From UBA4582 sp002389265 (GTDB lineage: Bacteria; Pseudomonadota; Gammaproteobacteria; Pseudomonadales; Azotimanducaceae), in the NCBI GenBank assembly GCA_943788825.1, contig CALSRT010000007.1:261564-325563 (forward strand): a stretch of DNA of 64,000 nt. Reading direction: 5' to 3'. The position numbers and the translations under genes were made by a program. Shown one piece after another: positions 9,048 to 18,710 of this stretch (the stretch's first letter is position 1; each line of letters opens with the position of its first letter). The notes beneath the pieces were generated by a model. The model saw nothing but the letters and a program-made list of their open reading frames with translations, was not told the origin of the DNA and did no database searches.

Positions 9048-11198
9048 TTATTTCTGGTTATTCGGTTGGTTCGGCTTGCCTTTGCCCCTGCCTTTGGCCG
9101 GCAGCGCAGGAATCGTCGGCAGGCCTGTATGTTGCGTCCGAAAGAATTTCCCACCTTTAAGCCCATGCGGCTTGCTGTACTGCGTCAAGGGGATGAGGTG
9201 CATCTTACCATTGCCGATAAGATCGTGGCGGCCCATCTTCTTGAGTGCAACACGCAACATAGGCCAATTTTCCGGATCATGGTAACGCAACAATGCCTTG
9301 TGCAGGCGCCGTTGACGAGTACCTTTGGGCACATTCACATCTTCTGAACTGCGGCCAACTCGCTTCAACGGGTTCTTACCGGAGTGATACATGGCGGTTG
9401 CCGACGCCATGGGTGACGGATAAAACGATTGCACCTGGTCGGCCTTGAAACCATTCCGTTTCAGCCATAGCGCCAGATTCAACATATCTTCTTCAGTGGT
9501 TCCAGGATGACCCGCAATAAAATAGGGTATCAGATACTGTTCCTTGCCGGCCTCGCGAGAAAACCGCTCGAACATCTCCTTGAACTCGTCATAAGTCCCA
9601 ATCCCCGGTTTCATCATTTTAGACAGGGGACCCTGCTCGGTGTGTTCCGGCGCAATCTTTAAATATCCGCCCACATGCTCGGTCACCAGTTCTTTCACAT
9701 ACTCTGGCGTTTTGACCGCCAGGTCATAGCGCAGGCCAGAGGCAATAAGCACCTTCTTTACACCCTTGATATCCCGCGCATTGCGATACAGAGAAATCAG
9801 CGGCGTCTGATCCGTATCCAAATTCTTGCAGATATTCGGGTAAACACAGGACAGACGCCGACAGCTGGATTCAATTTCTTTGGTCTTGCAGGCCAAGCGC
9901 CACATATTCGCTGTCGGCCCACCCAAGTCGGAAATAATGCCAGTAAACCCAGGGGTTTTGTCTCGAATATTCTCAATCTCATCAAGAATGGACGACTCTG
10001 ACCGACTCTGGATAATTCGGCCCTCGTGTTCGGTAATTGAGCAAAAACTACAACCGCCAAAACAGCCACGCATGATATTCACAGAAAATCGAATCATATC
10101 GTAGGCAGGGATCACCGCATCGCCATACTGCGGATGGGGAATACGTTGGTAAGGTCGCTCGAAGACCCAATCCATTTCTTCCGTGGTCAGCGGGATCGGT
10201 GGCGGATTAAGCCAGACGAATCGATCGCCGTGGGCCTGCACCAGCGCCCTGGCATTATGCGGATTGGTTTCACGATGGAGAATTCGCGAAGTATGGGCAT
10301 ACAACAGCTTGTCTTCTCGAACCTCTTCATAGGCAGGCAGCCGAATATAGGTCAGTTGCTGCTGGCGAGCCGCCTCCGCTGGATCGATCATGCGAATAAC
10401 CGCGGTCTTTGGCTCAACATTATCACTGACCTGATCTTCCGCTAGGGTTGACGCATCAATTTCTTGCACATCAGCAGGTAAGGTCGAGAGCGCGAACGCC
10501 GTCCCACGGATATTACGGAGAGCCTCTATCGCCTCACCATTGGCGAGTCGGTGCGAAACCTCGATGATGGCCCGTTCCGCATTACCATATAACAACAGGT
10601 CAGCCTTGGCATCGAGCAGGATGGAACGCCTGACTTTCTCACTCCAGTAATCAAAATGGGCAATCCGTCGCAGGCTAGCTTCGATGCTGCCAATAACAAT
10701 CGGCACATCAGGGAAAGCCTCGCGGCAGCGTTGGGAGTAGACAATCACTGCCCGATCTGGCCGTTTACCGCCAATATTGCCGGCGGTGTAGGCATCGTCG
10801 TGACGAATTTTCTTATCCGAGGTATAGCGATTGATCATCGAATCCATATTGCCGGCGGCGACACCATAGTAAAGATTCGGCCGCCCCAACTGCTCAAAAT
10901 CGGCCGTTGAAGTCCAATCCGGCTGGGCAATAATGCCAACCCGAAATCCCTGGGCTTCCAAAACCCGACCGATAACCGCCATACCGAAGCTAGGATGATC
11001 CACATAGGCATCCCCAGTCACGACGATGATGTCGCAACTATCCCAACCCAGCGCATCCATCTCTGCACGGGTAGTGGGTAAAAATGGCGCAATACCAAAG
11101 CATTCGGCCCAATAGGGTCGATAATCAAAGATACGGGTCGTTTCAGCAGGTGGTTGCATGGGCTGGGGCGCGGGTGGGTGCATTTCGCTGCCTATCAT
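9048..11198 (-). CDS. YgiQ-family radical SAM protein
   Basis: Protein of 716 residues that follows E. coli YgiQ through most of its length, from PYWAECFGIAPFLPTTRAEM to the C-terminal RRLHKALLRYHDPENWP. The N-terminal UPF0313 domain contains LGWDSCDIIVVTGDAYVDHP. The radical-SAM core has the CxxxCxxC cluster in MRGCFGGCSFCSITEHEGR. The physiological reaction of YgiQ is not established. The C-terminus is rich in Lys/Gly/Pro, ending NQPNNQK. The start is ATG 11198 or ATG 11183; the latter is preceded by AGGCAG. No associated pathway gene is adjacent. Confidence 0.93.
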   Translation of the reverse strand: MIGSEMHPPAPQPMQPPAETTRIFDYRPYWAECFGIAPFLPTTRAEMDALGWDSCDIIVVTGDAYVDHPSFGMAVIGRVLEAQGFRVGIIAQPDWTSTADFEQLGRPNLYYGVAAGNMDSMINRYTSDKKIRHDDAYTAGNIGGKRPDRAVIVYSQRCREAFPDVPIVIGSIEASLRRIAHFDYWSEKVRRSILLDAKADLLLYGNAERAIIEVSHRLANGEAIEALRNIRGTAFALSTLPADVQEIDASTLAEDQVSDNVEPKTAVIRMIDPAEAARQQQLTYIRLPAYEEVREDKLLYAHTSRILHRETNPHNARALVQAHGDRFVWLNPPPIPLTTEEMDWVFERPYQRIPHPQYGDAVIPAYDMIRFSVNIMRGCFGGCSFCSITEHEGRIIQSRSESSILDEIENIRDKTPGFTGIISDLGGPTANMWRLACKTKEIESSCRRLSCVYPNICKNLDTDQTPLISLYRNARDIKGVKKVLIASGLRYDLAVKTPEYVKELVTEHVGGYLKIAPEHTEQGPLSKMMKPGIGTYDEFKEMFERFSREAGKEQYLIPYFIAGHPGTTEEDMLNLALWLKRNGFKADQVQSFYPSPMASATAMYHSGKNPLKRVGRSSEDVNVPKGTRQRRLHKALLRYHDPENWPMLRVALKKMGRHDLIGNGKMHLIPLTQYSKPHGLKGGKFFRTQHTGLPTIPALPAKGRGKGKPNQPNNQK

Positions 11199-11404
11199 AC
11201 GGGATGCACGGCCCGCTGTAATTACACGATTGTCATAAGCTGAATCTTTTTACGCTCCATTGACAGAATTCAAAGCTATCCAAAGTCGATTTAGAAGACC
11301 AATTCATGTATCCTTGCGTACCGTTAAAAACCCCGATTTCACTTTTCAGCACAGTGGGTCAATATTTACAAAGGGGTAAGGTGAAACTCAAAAAGGGTCC
11401 TTCA

Positions 11405-13195
11405 ATGTTTAAGAACAAAAAATTACAGGCTTGGGTAGAGCAAATGCAAGCGCTCTGCCAACCAGATCAGATTGTCATCTGTGACGGCAGTCAAGACGAA
11501 TATGATCGCATGTGGCAACTGCTGCTCGATGCCGGTGCCGCCATTAAACTCGACGAGGCCAAGCGACCCAATAGCTATCTGGTTCGCTCAGACCCTGCCG
11601 ACGTCGCCCGCGTCGAGGGCCGCACTTATATCTGTGCCGACAATCCTATTGACGCCGGACCAAACAATAACTGGATCGATCCGGCTACCATGCGAGACAC
11701 CCTCGATGGTTTGTACGCTGGCTGCATGCGTGGCCGAACCATGTATGTTGTGCCGTTCAGCATGGGGCCCGTCGGCTCGCCGATTGCCCATATCGGCGTC
11801 GAATTGTCAGACTCCCCCTATGTTGTCACCAACATGCACATCATGACCCGAGTCGGTCAGGCCGTACTTGACGAGCTCGGCGAAACTGGCGATTTCGTAC
11901 CTTGTATTCATTCTGTGGGCAGCCCACTGGTCGACGGCGCCATCGATGTGCCCTGGCCGTGCAATCCGGACAATTTATATATCGCCCACTTCCCGAATAC
12001 CCGTGAGATCTGGTCATTTGGTTCCGGCTACGGCGGTAACGCCTTACTCGGCAAGAAATGTTTTGCCCTGCGCATCGCCTCAGCTATGGCCCGCGATGAA
12101 GGCTGGCTCGCAGAGCACATGCTGATCCTCAAACTGAGCAATCCTGAGGGCGAGTCAAAATACATCGCTGGGGCATTTCCTAGCGCCTGTGGCAAGACAA
12201 ACCTGGCGATGCTCGTACCGACTATTCCCGGCTGGCGTGTCGAGACCGTTGGTGACGATATCTGCTGGATGAAATTCGGCGATGATGGTCAACTTTATGC
12301 CATCAATCCTGAAGCCGGGTTCTTTGGTGTCGCGCCGGGAACTGGTATGGATTCAAACGCCAATGCCATGCTAAGTCTGACCGAGAACTGCATCTTCACG
12401 AATGTCGCCCTCACTGATGATGGCGACGTTTGGTGGGAAGGCATGACCAAAACGCCACCGGCACACCTCATCGATTGGAAAGGTAATGACTGGACCCCAG
12501 CATCACAGACCCCGGCGGCTCACCCCAATGCGCGCTTCACGGTTGCTGCCGACCAGTGCCCCGTGATCGCAGATGAATGGGAAGCGTTAAAAGGCGTGCC
12601 TATCAGCGCTATCTTGTTTGGCGGCCGGCGAGCAACCGTGGTTCCTTTGGTCAACGAAGCCAAAGACTGGGCTCAAGGTACATTTTTTGGCGCCATCGTG
12701 TCTTCGGAAAAAACTGCCGCTGCGGCGGGCAAAATTGGCGAACTGCGTCGAGATCCTATGGCAATGCTGCCCTTCTGTGGCTACAACATGGCTGACTACT
12801 GGCAGCACTGGCTAAATACAGGTCAGCGCGAGGGCGCTAATCTACCAAAAATTTATTACGTCAACTGGTTCCGCAAAAATGAACAGGGCAAGTTCGTATG
12901 GCCTGGCTTCGGTGAAAATAGCCGTGTATTAAAGTGGGTGTTCGAACGTTGCAATGGCACGGCTGAGGCAATCGAAACCTCGATTGGTAACCTGCCGACC
13001 CTAGACGCCCTGGACACGGACGGCATCGACCTGAGCACAGACCAGATCGCTCAACTATTGAAGGTTGATGTGGAAGGTTGGCTGAATGAGATCCCTTTGA
13101 TCTCGGAGTACTTCGATCAGTACGGGGATCGCGTACCCGCCGAGTTCCGTGAGGAACTGGCTCAGCTTAAGCACCGCTTAGAGGCCGCCAGATAA
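11405..13195 (+). CDS. pckG: Phosphoenolpyruvate carboxykinase (GTP)
   Basis: Decarboxylates oxaloacetate to PEP using GTP, the entry step of gluconeogenesis from TCA-cycle carbon. It fits growth on fatty acids. The 596-residue protein has FPSACGKTNLAM (GTP/PPi-binding loop with the reactive Cys) near residue 260. It also has the metal/nucleotide segment VGDDICWMKFGDDGQLYAINPE, FFGVAPGTG, and SAILFGGRRATVVPLV. Length and motifs match the GTP class, not the ATP class common in enteric gammaproteobacteria. The frame extends 99 bases upstream. ATG 11405 is chosen because AAAGGG precedes it and the homologous N-terminus starts there. Confidence 0.95.
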   Translation: MFKNKKLQAWVEQMQALCQPDQIVICDGSQDEYDRMWQLLLDAGAAIKLDEAKRPNSYLVRSDPADVARVEGRTYICADNPIDAGPNNNWIDPATMRDTLDGLYAGCMRGRTMYVVPFSMGPVGSPIAHIGVELSDSPYVVTNMHIMTRVGQAVLDELGETGDFVPCIHSVGSPLVDGAIDVPWPCNPDNLYIAHFPNTREIWSFGSGYGGNALLGKKCFALRIASAMARDEGWLAEHMLILKLSNPEGESKYIAGAFPSACGKTNLAMLVPTIPGWRVETVGDDICWMKFGDDGQLYAINPEAGFFGVAPGTGMDSNANAMLSLTENCIFTNVALTDDGDVWWEGMTKTPPAHLIDWKGNDWTPASQTPAAHPNARFTVAADQCPVIADEWEALKGVPISAILFGGRRATVVPLVNEAKDWAQGTFFGAIVSSEKTAAAAGKIGELRRDPMAMLPFCGYNMADYWQHWLNTGQREGANLPKIYYVNWFRKNEQGKFVWPGFGENSRVLKWVFERCNGTAEAIETSIGNLPTLDALDTDGIDLSTDQIAQLLKVDVEGWLNEIPLISEYFDQYGDRVPAEFREELAQLKHRLEAAR

Positions 13196-13236
13196 TAGCT
13201 AGCCTGATCTACACTGGAGATCTGAAGTAAAAAAAA

Positions 13237-13261
13237 GGCCGCTGATAGCGGCCTTTTTTTC
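13237..13261. terminator. Bidirectional Rho-independent terminator
   Basis: Perfect stem GGCCGCT/AGCGGCC with a GAT loop, flanked by an A-run on the left and a T-run on the right. It can stop transcription from both pckG and the convergent thiolase gene. Confidence 0.92.
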
Positions 13262-13287
13262 TTGGAGCTTTTTGCTTCAAGATAGCT

Positions 13288-14454
13288 CTAATCCATTCTC
13301 TCAATGATGGTCCCTGTACCCAGTCCGCCACCACAGCACATGGCGACGAGCGCGTACTTACCACCGGTGCGCTCCAGTTCGTGCAAGGCGGTCGTGATCA
13401 GGCGAGCACCCGTGCTACCCGTCGGGTGACCCAGCGCTATGGCACCACCGTTCACATTGACTTTACTGTGATCGATACCGAGATCTTTCTCCCACGCCAA
13501 GACCACTGAGGCAAAGGCCTCGTTGACCTCAAACACATCAATATCTTCAATCTGCAAACCCGCACGTTCCAGGACCTTGCGTGTGGCAGGAATCGGTCCC
13601 TTGAGCATGGTCACAGGATCCACACCCACCAGCGTATGGGCAACAATTTTTGCGCGGGGTTTGAGATTCAGCTCCTTGACCGCTTTTTCCGATGCCATGA
13701 TAACCGCAGCTGCGCCGTCTGAGACTTGCGAACTGGAACCGGCCGTATGGATCTCCTGGCCAGGCACCGCAGCCAGCCCCTTCAGTGATTCAAGGGTCGT
13801 GGCTCGCAGCCCTTCATCCTTGCTCACGACCCGGGTCTCACCGGTCGGCTTAAAATCTTCGCCCAATACAGGCGCAGTGATGGCGACAACTTCGCGATCA
13901 AAACGGCCTTCTTCCCAAGCTTGAATGGCTTTCTGCTGGCTCTCAAGACCAAACTGGTCTGTGTGAGCACGGGTAATCTGATATTCCTCAGCAATCATGG
14001 CAGCGCCCATAAACTGACTGGCGGGCTGGTAATGGTCGTTGTAATGCACGCCCATCGGATTGCCATCCTTCATGGCCGCTCCCAGAGGTACCCGACTCAT
14101 CATCTCAACGCCACAGGCCATCACCAGGTCTTCAATACCAGCGCCGACCATGGCAGCACCCATAGAAGTCGCCTGCTGGCTCGAACCGCATTGGGCATCA
14201 ATGGTCGTCGCGGCGACTTCTAGCGGTAAGCCCTGCGACAACCAGGCGATCCTGGCAATGTTGAAGGTCTGCTCGCCTACCTGAGACACACAGCCCCCGA
14301 TAACCTGGCTAATTTTCGATGGCTCTATGCCACTGCGATCCAGCGCAGCCTGCTGCACAGCGCCGAGTAAATCAGCCGGTTTCATGCCCGCCAGACCCTT
14401 GCCACGTTTGCCGATAGGGCTGCGACACGCCTCTACGATATAAACCTCTCCCAT
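13288..14454 (-). CDS. Acetyl-CoA C-acyltransferase (thiolase)
   Basis: Thiolase of 388 residues, the last step of beta-oxidation or its reverse. The nucleophilic Cys is Cys89 in TIDAQCGSSQQA. The second-half motifs NVNGGAIALGHPTGSTGAR (His) and MCCGGGLGTGTIIE (Cys) complete the active site. No partner 3-hydroxyacyl-CoA dehydrogenase is adjacent, so this is not a classic fadBA pair; the sequence resembles lipid- and steroid-type thiolases. It ends at the shared bidirectional terminator. The hotdog genes upstream lie on the same strand after a 114-base gap. Confidence 0.94.
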   Translation of the reverse strand: MGEVYIVEACRSPIGKRGKGLAGMKPADLLGAVQQAALDRSGIEPSKISQVIGGCVSQVGEQTFNIARIAWLSQGLPLEVAATTIDAQCGSSQQATSMGAAMVGAGIEDLVMACGVEMMSRVPLGAAMKDGNPMGVHYNDHYQPASQFMGAAMIAEEYQITRAHTDQFGLESQQKAIQAWEEGRFDREVVAITAPVLGEDFKPTGETRVVSKDEGLRATTLESLKGLAAVPGQEIHTAGSSSQVSDGAAAVIMASEKAVKELNLKPRAKIVAHTLVGVDPVTMLKGPIPATRKVLERAGLQIEDIDVFEVNEAFASVVLAWEKDLGIDHSKVNVNGGAIALGHPTGSTGARLITTALHELERTGGKYALVAMCCGGGLGTGTIIERMD

Positions 14455-14568
14455 GGGATTTCCTCTTCTCTATTGATTAAAATTCTTGTTCAATTCGACA
14501 ATGCTTAGAATAAGCAGCACCGCAACCAGAAGCAACTCTTGGCCCACTCACCCACATCGACACCGCGC

Positions 14569-15006
14569 CTAAACCGGCGTCAGCAGATAGTGGCCGTGGG
14601 CGGCCGCAATCGGCCGGGTCTTCTCATCCTGCCAAATCTCAGCCCGCACATTGGCCACCCTGCGCCCTTGGCGGGTCACTATCGCTCGACCATAGGTGGC
14701 GACGGGTTTACCGGAGCGCAGATAATCGATGGAAATATCCACTGTCTTGGGCAGCCGCTCGCAAGAGGTGTCAAATAGCAACTGAATGACTGAAGTCAGC
14801 TCCAAAAATGCGCCAATGGCACCTCCGTGAATCGCCGGCAAATTGACATTCCCGACCAGCGAGTCCTTGAACGGCAATATCGTGGTAATTTCATTACCTT
14901 TGCGCTCTACCTGCATCCCGAGAAACCGTGCGTAAGGGATACTTGCGAGCAGCGCCTGCATATCGTCGGCGCGACCCTCATCCCGTAACTGCTGGAGAAT
15001 TTTCAT
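14569..15006 (-). CDS. PaaI-type hotdog thioesterase
   Basis: Single hotdog domain of 145 residues, predicted acyl-CoA thioesterase. The family core is LPAIHGGAIGAFLELTSVIQL, where the HGG and the following acidic residue form the usual active-site region. It continues through VDISIDYLRSGKP. Its start overlaps the stop of the next hotdog gene as ATGA, which indicates translational coupling. Two tandem PaaI-like proteins could form a heteromer or act on different acyl-CoAs. Confidence 0.87.
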   Translation of the reverse strand: MKILQQLRDEGRADDMQALLASIPYARFLGMQVERKGNEITTILPFKDSLVGNVNLPAIHGGAIGAFLELTSVIQLLFDTSCERLPKTVDISIDYLRSGKPVATYGRAIVTRQGRRVANVRAEIWQDEKTRPIAAAHGHYLLTPV

Positions 15007-15437
15007 CAGCTATCTGCCCTCGGTGTATTAGGTGTCCCTAGCATAAAGGCGGCGACTGACGTGGCAACCTGATCTTCGATATCGTCCTGATAAGCTACTG
15101 CTCGGACAAAGGCGATATTCTTCGCCAGCTTGTAGCATTCGGCCTGCACCATTAGGTCCTTGAATGGCTCTGCTGGGCGCATATAGTCAATCCTTAAATC
15201 GAGGGTCGCCATCCCCATTTCCATCGCCCAATCTTCGTGGCAACGTACCGCCCAGCCAGAGGCATTATCAAGGGTCGCCGTGATGACACCGCCGTGGATA
15301 ATGCCCGTATCTGGGTCCCCCACCAGGTGTTCTGCATAGGGCACCTTAACGGTACAAACCCTGCCAACAACGCTGACCAATGACATGCCGATCGCCTCAC
15401 CATGGGGTGGCAAATGTTCCAGATCGTCTTTATCCAT
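15006..15437 (-). CDS. PaaI-type hotdog thioesterase
   Basis: Hotdog protein of 143 residues, first gene of a coupled pair. It contains GIIHGGVITATLDNASGWAV, the thioesterase core, followed by TLDLRIDYMRPAEP. It is divergent in sequence from its partner though the same fold. The four-base overlap with the downstream gene and the nearby thiolase suggest a role in acyl-CoA turnover. Confidence 0.87.
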   Translation of the reverse strand: MDKDDLEHLPPHGEAIGMSLVSVVGRVCTVKVPYAEHLVGDPDTGIIHGGVITATLDNASGWAVRCHEDWAMEMGMATLDLRIDYMRPAEPFKDLMVQAECYKLAKNIAFVRAVAYQDDIEDQVATSVAAFMLGTPNTPRADS

Positions 15438-15558
15438 TTTCGCTTACCATTTACCTTTTATACTCTTACTAAGCCATTACTAGAGGCTGCATAATCTAGG
15501 TCTCAGCAGGGCATTGCAAGTCGAAGCTCGAGCATCAACCACACTACAGGCTCGAGGC

Positions 15559-17694
15559 TTAGAGGCTAATAGTTAACCGTGGGGCAGATTCGTCCGCAAG
15601 CACCTGCGGACGGCAGGAGAACAGGCGTTCAACCGCGATACCTGCATCGACCAACCGGCGAGTCACCACTTTGCCACGGGTCTCAGCCAGTATCTGCAAT
15701 TTGGCAGCCAGGTCCTCTGCCGCCAGCTCAGCATCTGCGTCCCTGTGTTGCTCAACCACGGAGCTGGCTATTTTATCAGCCTGGGTAGCGACACCGCAAA
15801 GTGTGATGGTCAAGCCCGGTCGGTTAATCATCAGCGCCACAATCTTGTTTATATAGTCTTGTTGTGACGCCGCAATGTCGGCACTGCCCGAGGCAAATAT
15901 AAGGGGTTGAAAACGTGGCTTGGCAGCTGCCGATGCCATGTCTTTGACGAACAGCAAGGTGCCCAGTGGCTGCAGCGCCTGTTTTACATAGGCAAACGCA
16001 GCCTGCTTGGCCGCGTTCGCCAGCGCCGTATTAACAATATCGCTGGTATCCACCGCGAACTTACCCAGTTTGGTTTGGATCGGTACCTTAAGATCAATAC
16101 GACCGTCCTGATCCTTCAGCAAGTTGAGCGCCACCGAGAGCGGCAAATCGGCACTCGCCTGCGCTTCAGCTTGGCTAGCATCAACTTTCAGACCTTCGAT
16201 GCGGACACGATTTTTAGCTGCGATTTGGTTGTCTGTAATTTTGATTGACGAGTCGAGTCCCAAACGACCACTGCGAATGCCGTAGCCCAAATAGGGACTA
16301 ATTTGGTGCAATTCAAATTGCGTCAGGCTCATTGTCAGTTCAGCATTGATCGGCGAATCGAGTAGCTGGCCGGTACCCGTGATCAGCAGTTCGCCCGTTT
16401 GATGTTCCTCCTGATGTCTGGCTTTAAGCTCGTACCGAGTCAGCAAACCCTGGCCCAGATCGTTGACCTGCAATTGAATGTCCGGAATAACCACAGTGAT
16501 CAAAGCGGAGCGGGACTGGTCGATAAAACGCACCTGGCCCGTCAAGTCCAGCGCTGCGATATGAATCTTCGGCGCGGCCACCTCTGCTTCGGGCGCTTGT
16601 TTTGCAGATATCGCTAATCCCGCGATGGCCCCTGACCGGGTTATCTTCAACAAACCATCCAGCCCGTTGATCGAGACATGATCAATAGCCACTCCAGTGG
16701 AACGATAATCAATATCCCGTAATGCTACCTGTTTGATCTTGCCAAAGGGCGGTGCTGCAAGCTGATCAGCCTGCAACAAACCGGTTGCGTTGAATCTCAT
16801 GCCCGTCTCTTCAGACAGTAGCAAGCTAATTGACCCCGCCCAATCCAATTGTTCCAGCGACAGTGGTTGCTTACCGACCAGGGCCAGCTGTTTAATCTGG
16901 GTTGACCCGGTTAGGGCAATAGTGCGCTCGACACCATCGAAGCGCGCACTAACTTGCTGATTGAGCACCAGGGTTCCCGCCAACTCCAGCGGCCAATAGG
17001 CATTGAAATCTGCCAACCCCGCATCGAGCTGAACCTGAGCAGAAATTGCGGTGACAGCCCCCAAATCAAGCTCGCCCAGGGCAAGCAGATGCGCTGAGTC
17101 AATCGCCGTATCCAGGTCATAACCCATCGGGCCCGAGAACTCACTGTTAGCCCCCGTTACCTCTAAATGGCGAACCACCACAGCGTGCGTTTGATTCAGG
17201 TACTGCACTGCGATTTTCATATCCTGCAGTTGCAACTCATCCACTTGCCAGGTCCATGTGGGCGACGGTGGTGCGCCCACGACCGACTGGGCTTGTGTGA
17301 TAGGCACTACCAAGCCGCCTATTGTCAGGGTTTGGCCTTGACCACCTTGAGATGGCGCGCCTTGAGACTGTTCACTTTGCGCCTGATAGCGGATTGGCAA
17401 ACTCACTGCTTTGATCCACACTCGCTCAACATGCAACCGCTGACTAAACAGCGCTTTCATATTCAGGGTCAAATCCAACAACTCGAGCTGTATCTCAGCA
17501 CCAACCTCGACCCGCCGGACTTGCAGATTGCCAGTAAAGGGATTGATTGACACTGACGCCACCCGCGCGGACTCGCCAAACAGCTCAGACAGCCCCTTCT
17601 CGAGTTGCCAACGCGCCACTATCGGCACACTGACAACCACCGCGAACAGGCTAATGATGACGACGAAACCGCCGGCGATTTTTCGCATATTCAT
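15559..17694 (-). CDS. DUF748-family (AsmA-like) envelope protein
   Basis: Long protein of about 710 residues with one N-terminal membrane anchor (IAGGFVVIISLFAVVVSVPIV), then a mostly beta periplasmic region. The family hallmark INPFTGNLQVRRVEV is near residue 55. Late segments LSVALNLLKDQDGRIDLKVPIQ and FVKDMASAAAKPRFQPLIFASGS are typical of DUF748. DUF748 proteins belong to the AsmA-like superfamily, thought to work at the envelope, possibly in lipid transport or membrane homeostasis. Three in-frame ATGs occur within 15 bases; 17694 has the best spacing from AGGGAG. Confidence 0.85.
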   Translation of the reverse strand: MNMRKIAGGFVVIISLFAVVVSVPIVARWQLEKGLSELFGESARVASVSINPFTGNLQVRRVEVGAEIQLELLDLTLNMKALFSQRLHVERVWIKAVSLPIRYQAQSEQSQGAPSQGGQGQTLTIGGLVVPITQAQSVVGAPPSPTWTWQVDELQLQDMKIAVQYLNQTHAVVVRHLEVTGANSEFSGPMGYDLDTAIDSAHLLALGELDLGAVTAISAQVQLDAGLADFNAYWPLELAGTLVLNQQVSARFDGVERTIALTGSTQIKQLALVGKQPLSLEQLDWAGSISLLLSEETGMRFNATGLLQADQLAAPPFGKIKQVALRDIDYRSTGVAIDHVSINGLDGLLKITRSGAIAGLAISAKQAPEAEVAAPKIHIAALDLTGQVRFIDQSRSALITVVIPDIQLQVNDLGQGLLTRYELKARHQEEHQTGELLITGTGQLLDSPINAELTMSLTQFELHQISPYLGYGIRSGRLGLDSSIKITDNQIAAKNRVRIEGLKVDASQAEAQASADLPLSVALNLLKDQDGRIDLKVPIQTKLGKFAVDTSDIVNTALANAAKQAAFAYVKQALQPLGTLLFVKDMASAAAKPRFQPLIFASGSADIAASQQDYINKIVALMINRPGLTITLCGVATQADKIASSVVEQHRDADAELAAEDLAAKLQILAETRGKVVTRRLVDAGIAVERLFSCRPQVLADESAPRLTISL

Positions 17695-17852
17695 ACCAGT
17701 CATTCTCCCTGAACGACCCAGCGAACCCTTCTACCAAATTTGCTGGCGAACTGGTTCATGACTTTAAATTATCGGCGATTGAAGTGTCATATTCCGGCCT
17801 TCGCCAGGATTACAGCCGACGAGCCGGGATGCCGAAGGAAACGTTAACGGAC

Positions 17853-18665
17853 CTAGACGGGACGATCGCCCTTGATGGTCACTCGTATGCCATGGCGAGT
17901 CTGCGGGAAGTAATCCCAGACCGCCATGTGCTGGGTGCAGCGATTGTCCCATAAAGCGACCGAGTCCGGCTGCCACCGGAATCGACAATGAAAATTGGGA
18001 TTTTTGATATGCGCAAATAACATGGCGAGAATGCCATCGCTTTCGTCGCGCTGAAGACCCTTGATGTGCTTGGTAAAACCGCTGTTGACAAACAGCGCCT
18101 TGCGGCCGGTGACCGGATGAGTACGGACCATCGGGTGAACCGCTGAAGGACTCACCCGCTGCGGGGCATGAGCGCCATAAAAACCCGAATAATCTGCCAC
18201 ATGCACCGCTGAAAGCTCTGCCAAAAGTCTCTGGATCGGTGCACTCAGCGCGGCATAAGCCTCGTACATATTTGCCCACAAAGTATCTCCACCGTGAGAA
18301 GGTGTCTGGTGCAAATGCAAAATACTCGCCATCGGCGGTTCTTCATCTGCAGACACATCGGAATGCCAACCCTCGCCATTATTACGAAAAGAGTCTTTGT
18401 CTGTATGGATCTGCATCAAAGCGGGATTATCTTGCACATAAGGCGCGGCAGGATGGATATGCAATTCGCCAAAACGCTGACCAAAGGCCAAATGCTGCGC
18501 TGAACTCATGGGTTGGTCTCGAAAAAACAACACTAGATGCTTCATCCAGGCCTGATGAATTTCTTCAAAAACCTCATCGGATAAGGGCCCACACAAATCC
18601 ACCCCAGACACTTCCGCGCCGATATGCGGCGTCAGCGTGTGTACTTGTATATAACGATAATTCAT
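17853..18665 (-). CDS. TauD/TfdA-family 2-oxoglutarate-dependent dioxygenase
   Basis: Fe(II)/2-oxoglutarate dioxygenase of 270 residues. The iron-binding HxD is in EGWHSDVSADEEPP and the distal His in DNRCTQHMAVWDY. The 2-oxoglutarate-binding Arg is in RHGIRVTIKG. It begins like TauD (HTLTPHIGAEVSGVDL). The ATG at 18665 is preceded by GGAGG, so an ATG-like start eight codons upstream is less likely. TauD relatives act on taurine, alkyl sulfates, phenoxyacetates and other compounds; no sulfonate transport gene is nearby, so the substrate is open. Confidence 0.9.
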   Translation of the reverse strand: MNYRYIQVHTLTPHIGAEVSGVDLCGPLSDEVFEEIHQAWMKHLVLFFRDQPMSSAQHLAFGQRFGELHIHPAAPYVQDNPALMQIHTDKDSFRNNGEGWHSDVSADEEPPMASILHLHQTPSHGGDTLWANMYEAYAALSAPIQRLLAELSAVHVADYSGFYGAHAPQRVSPSAVHPMVRTHPVTGRKALFVNSGFTKHIKGLQRDESDGILAMLFAHIKNPNFHCRFRWQPDSVALWDNRCTQHMAVWDYFPQTRHGIRVTIKGDRPV

Positions 18666-18710
18666 TAATCCTCCGACGTTGGAGCGCATGACAGATTACT
18701 CAAGATCGCT

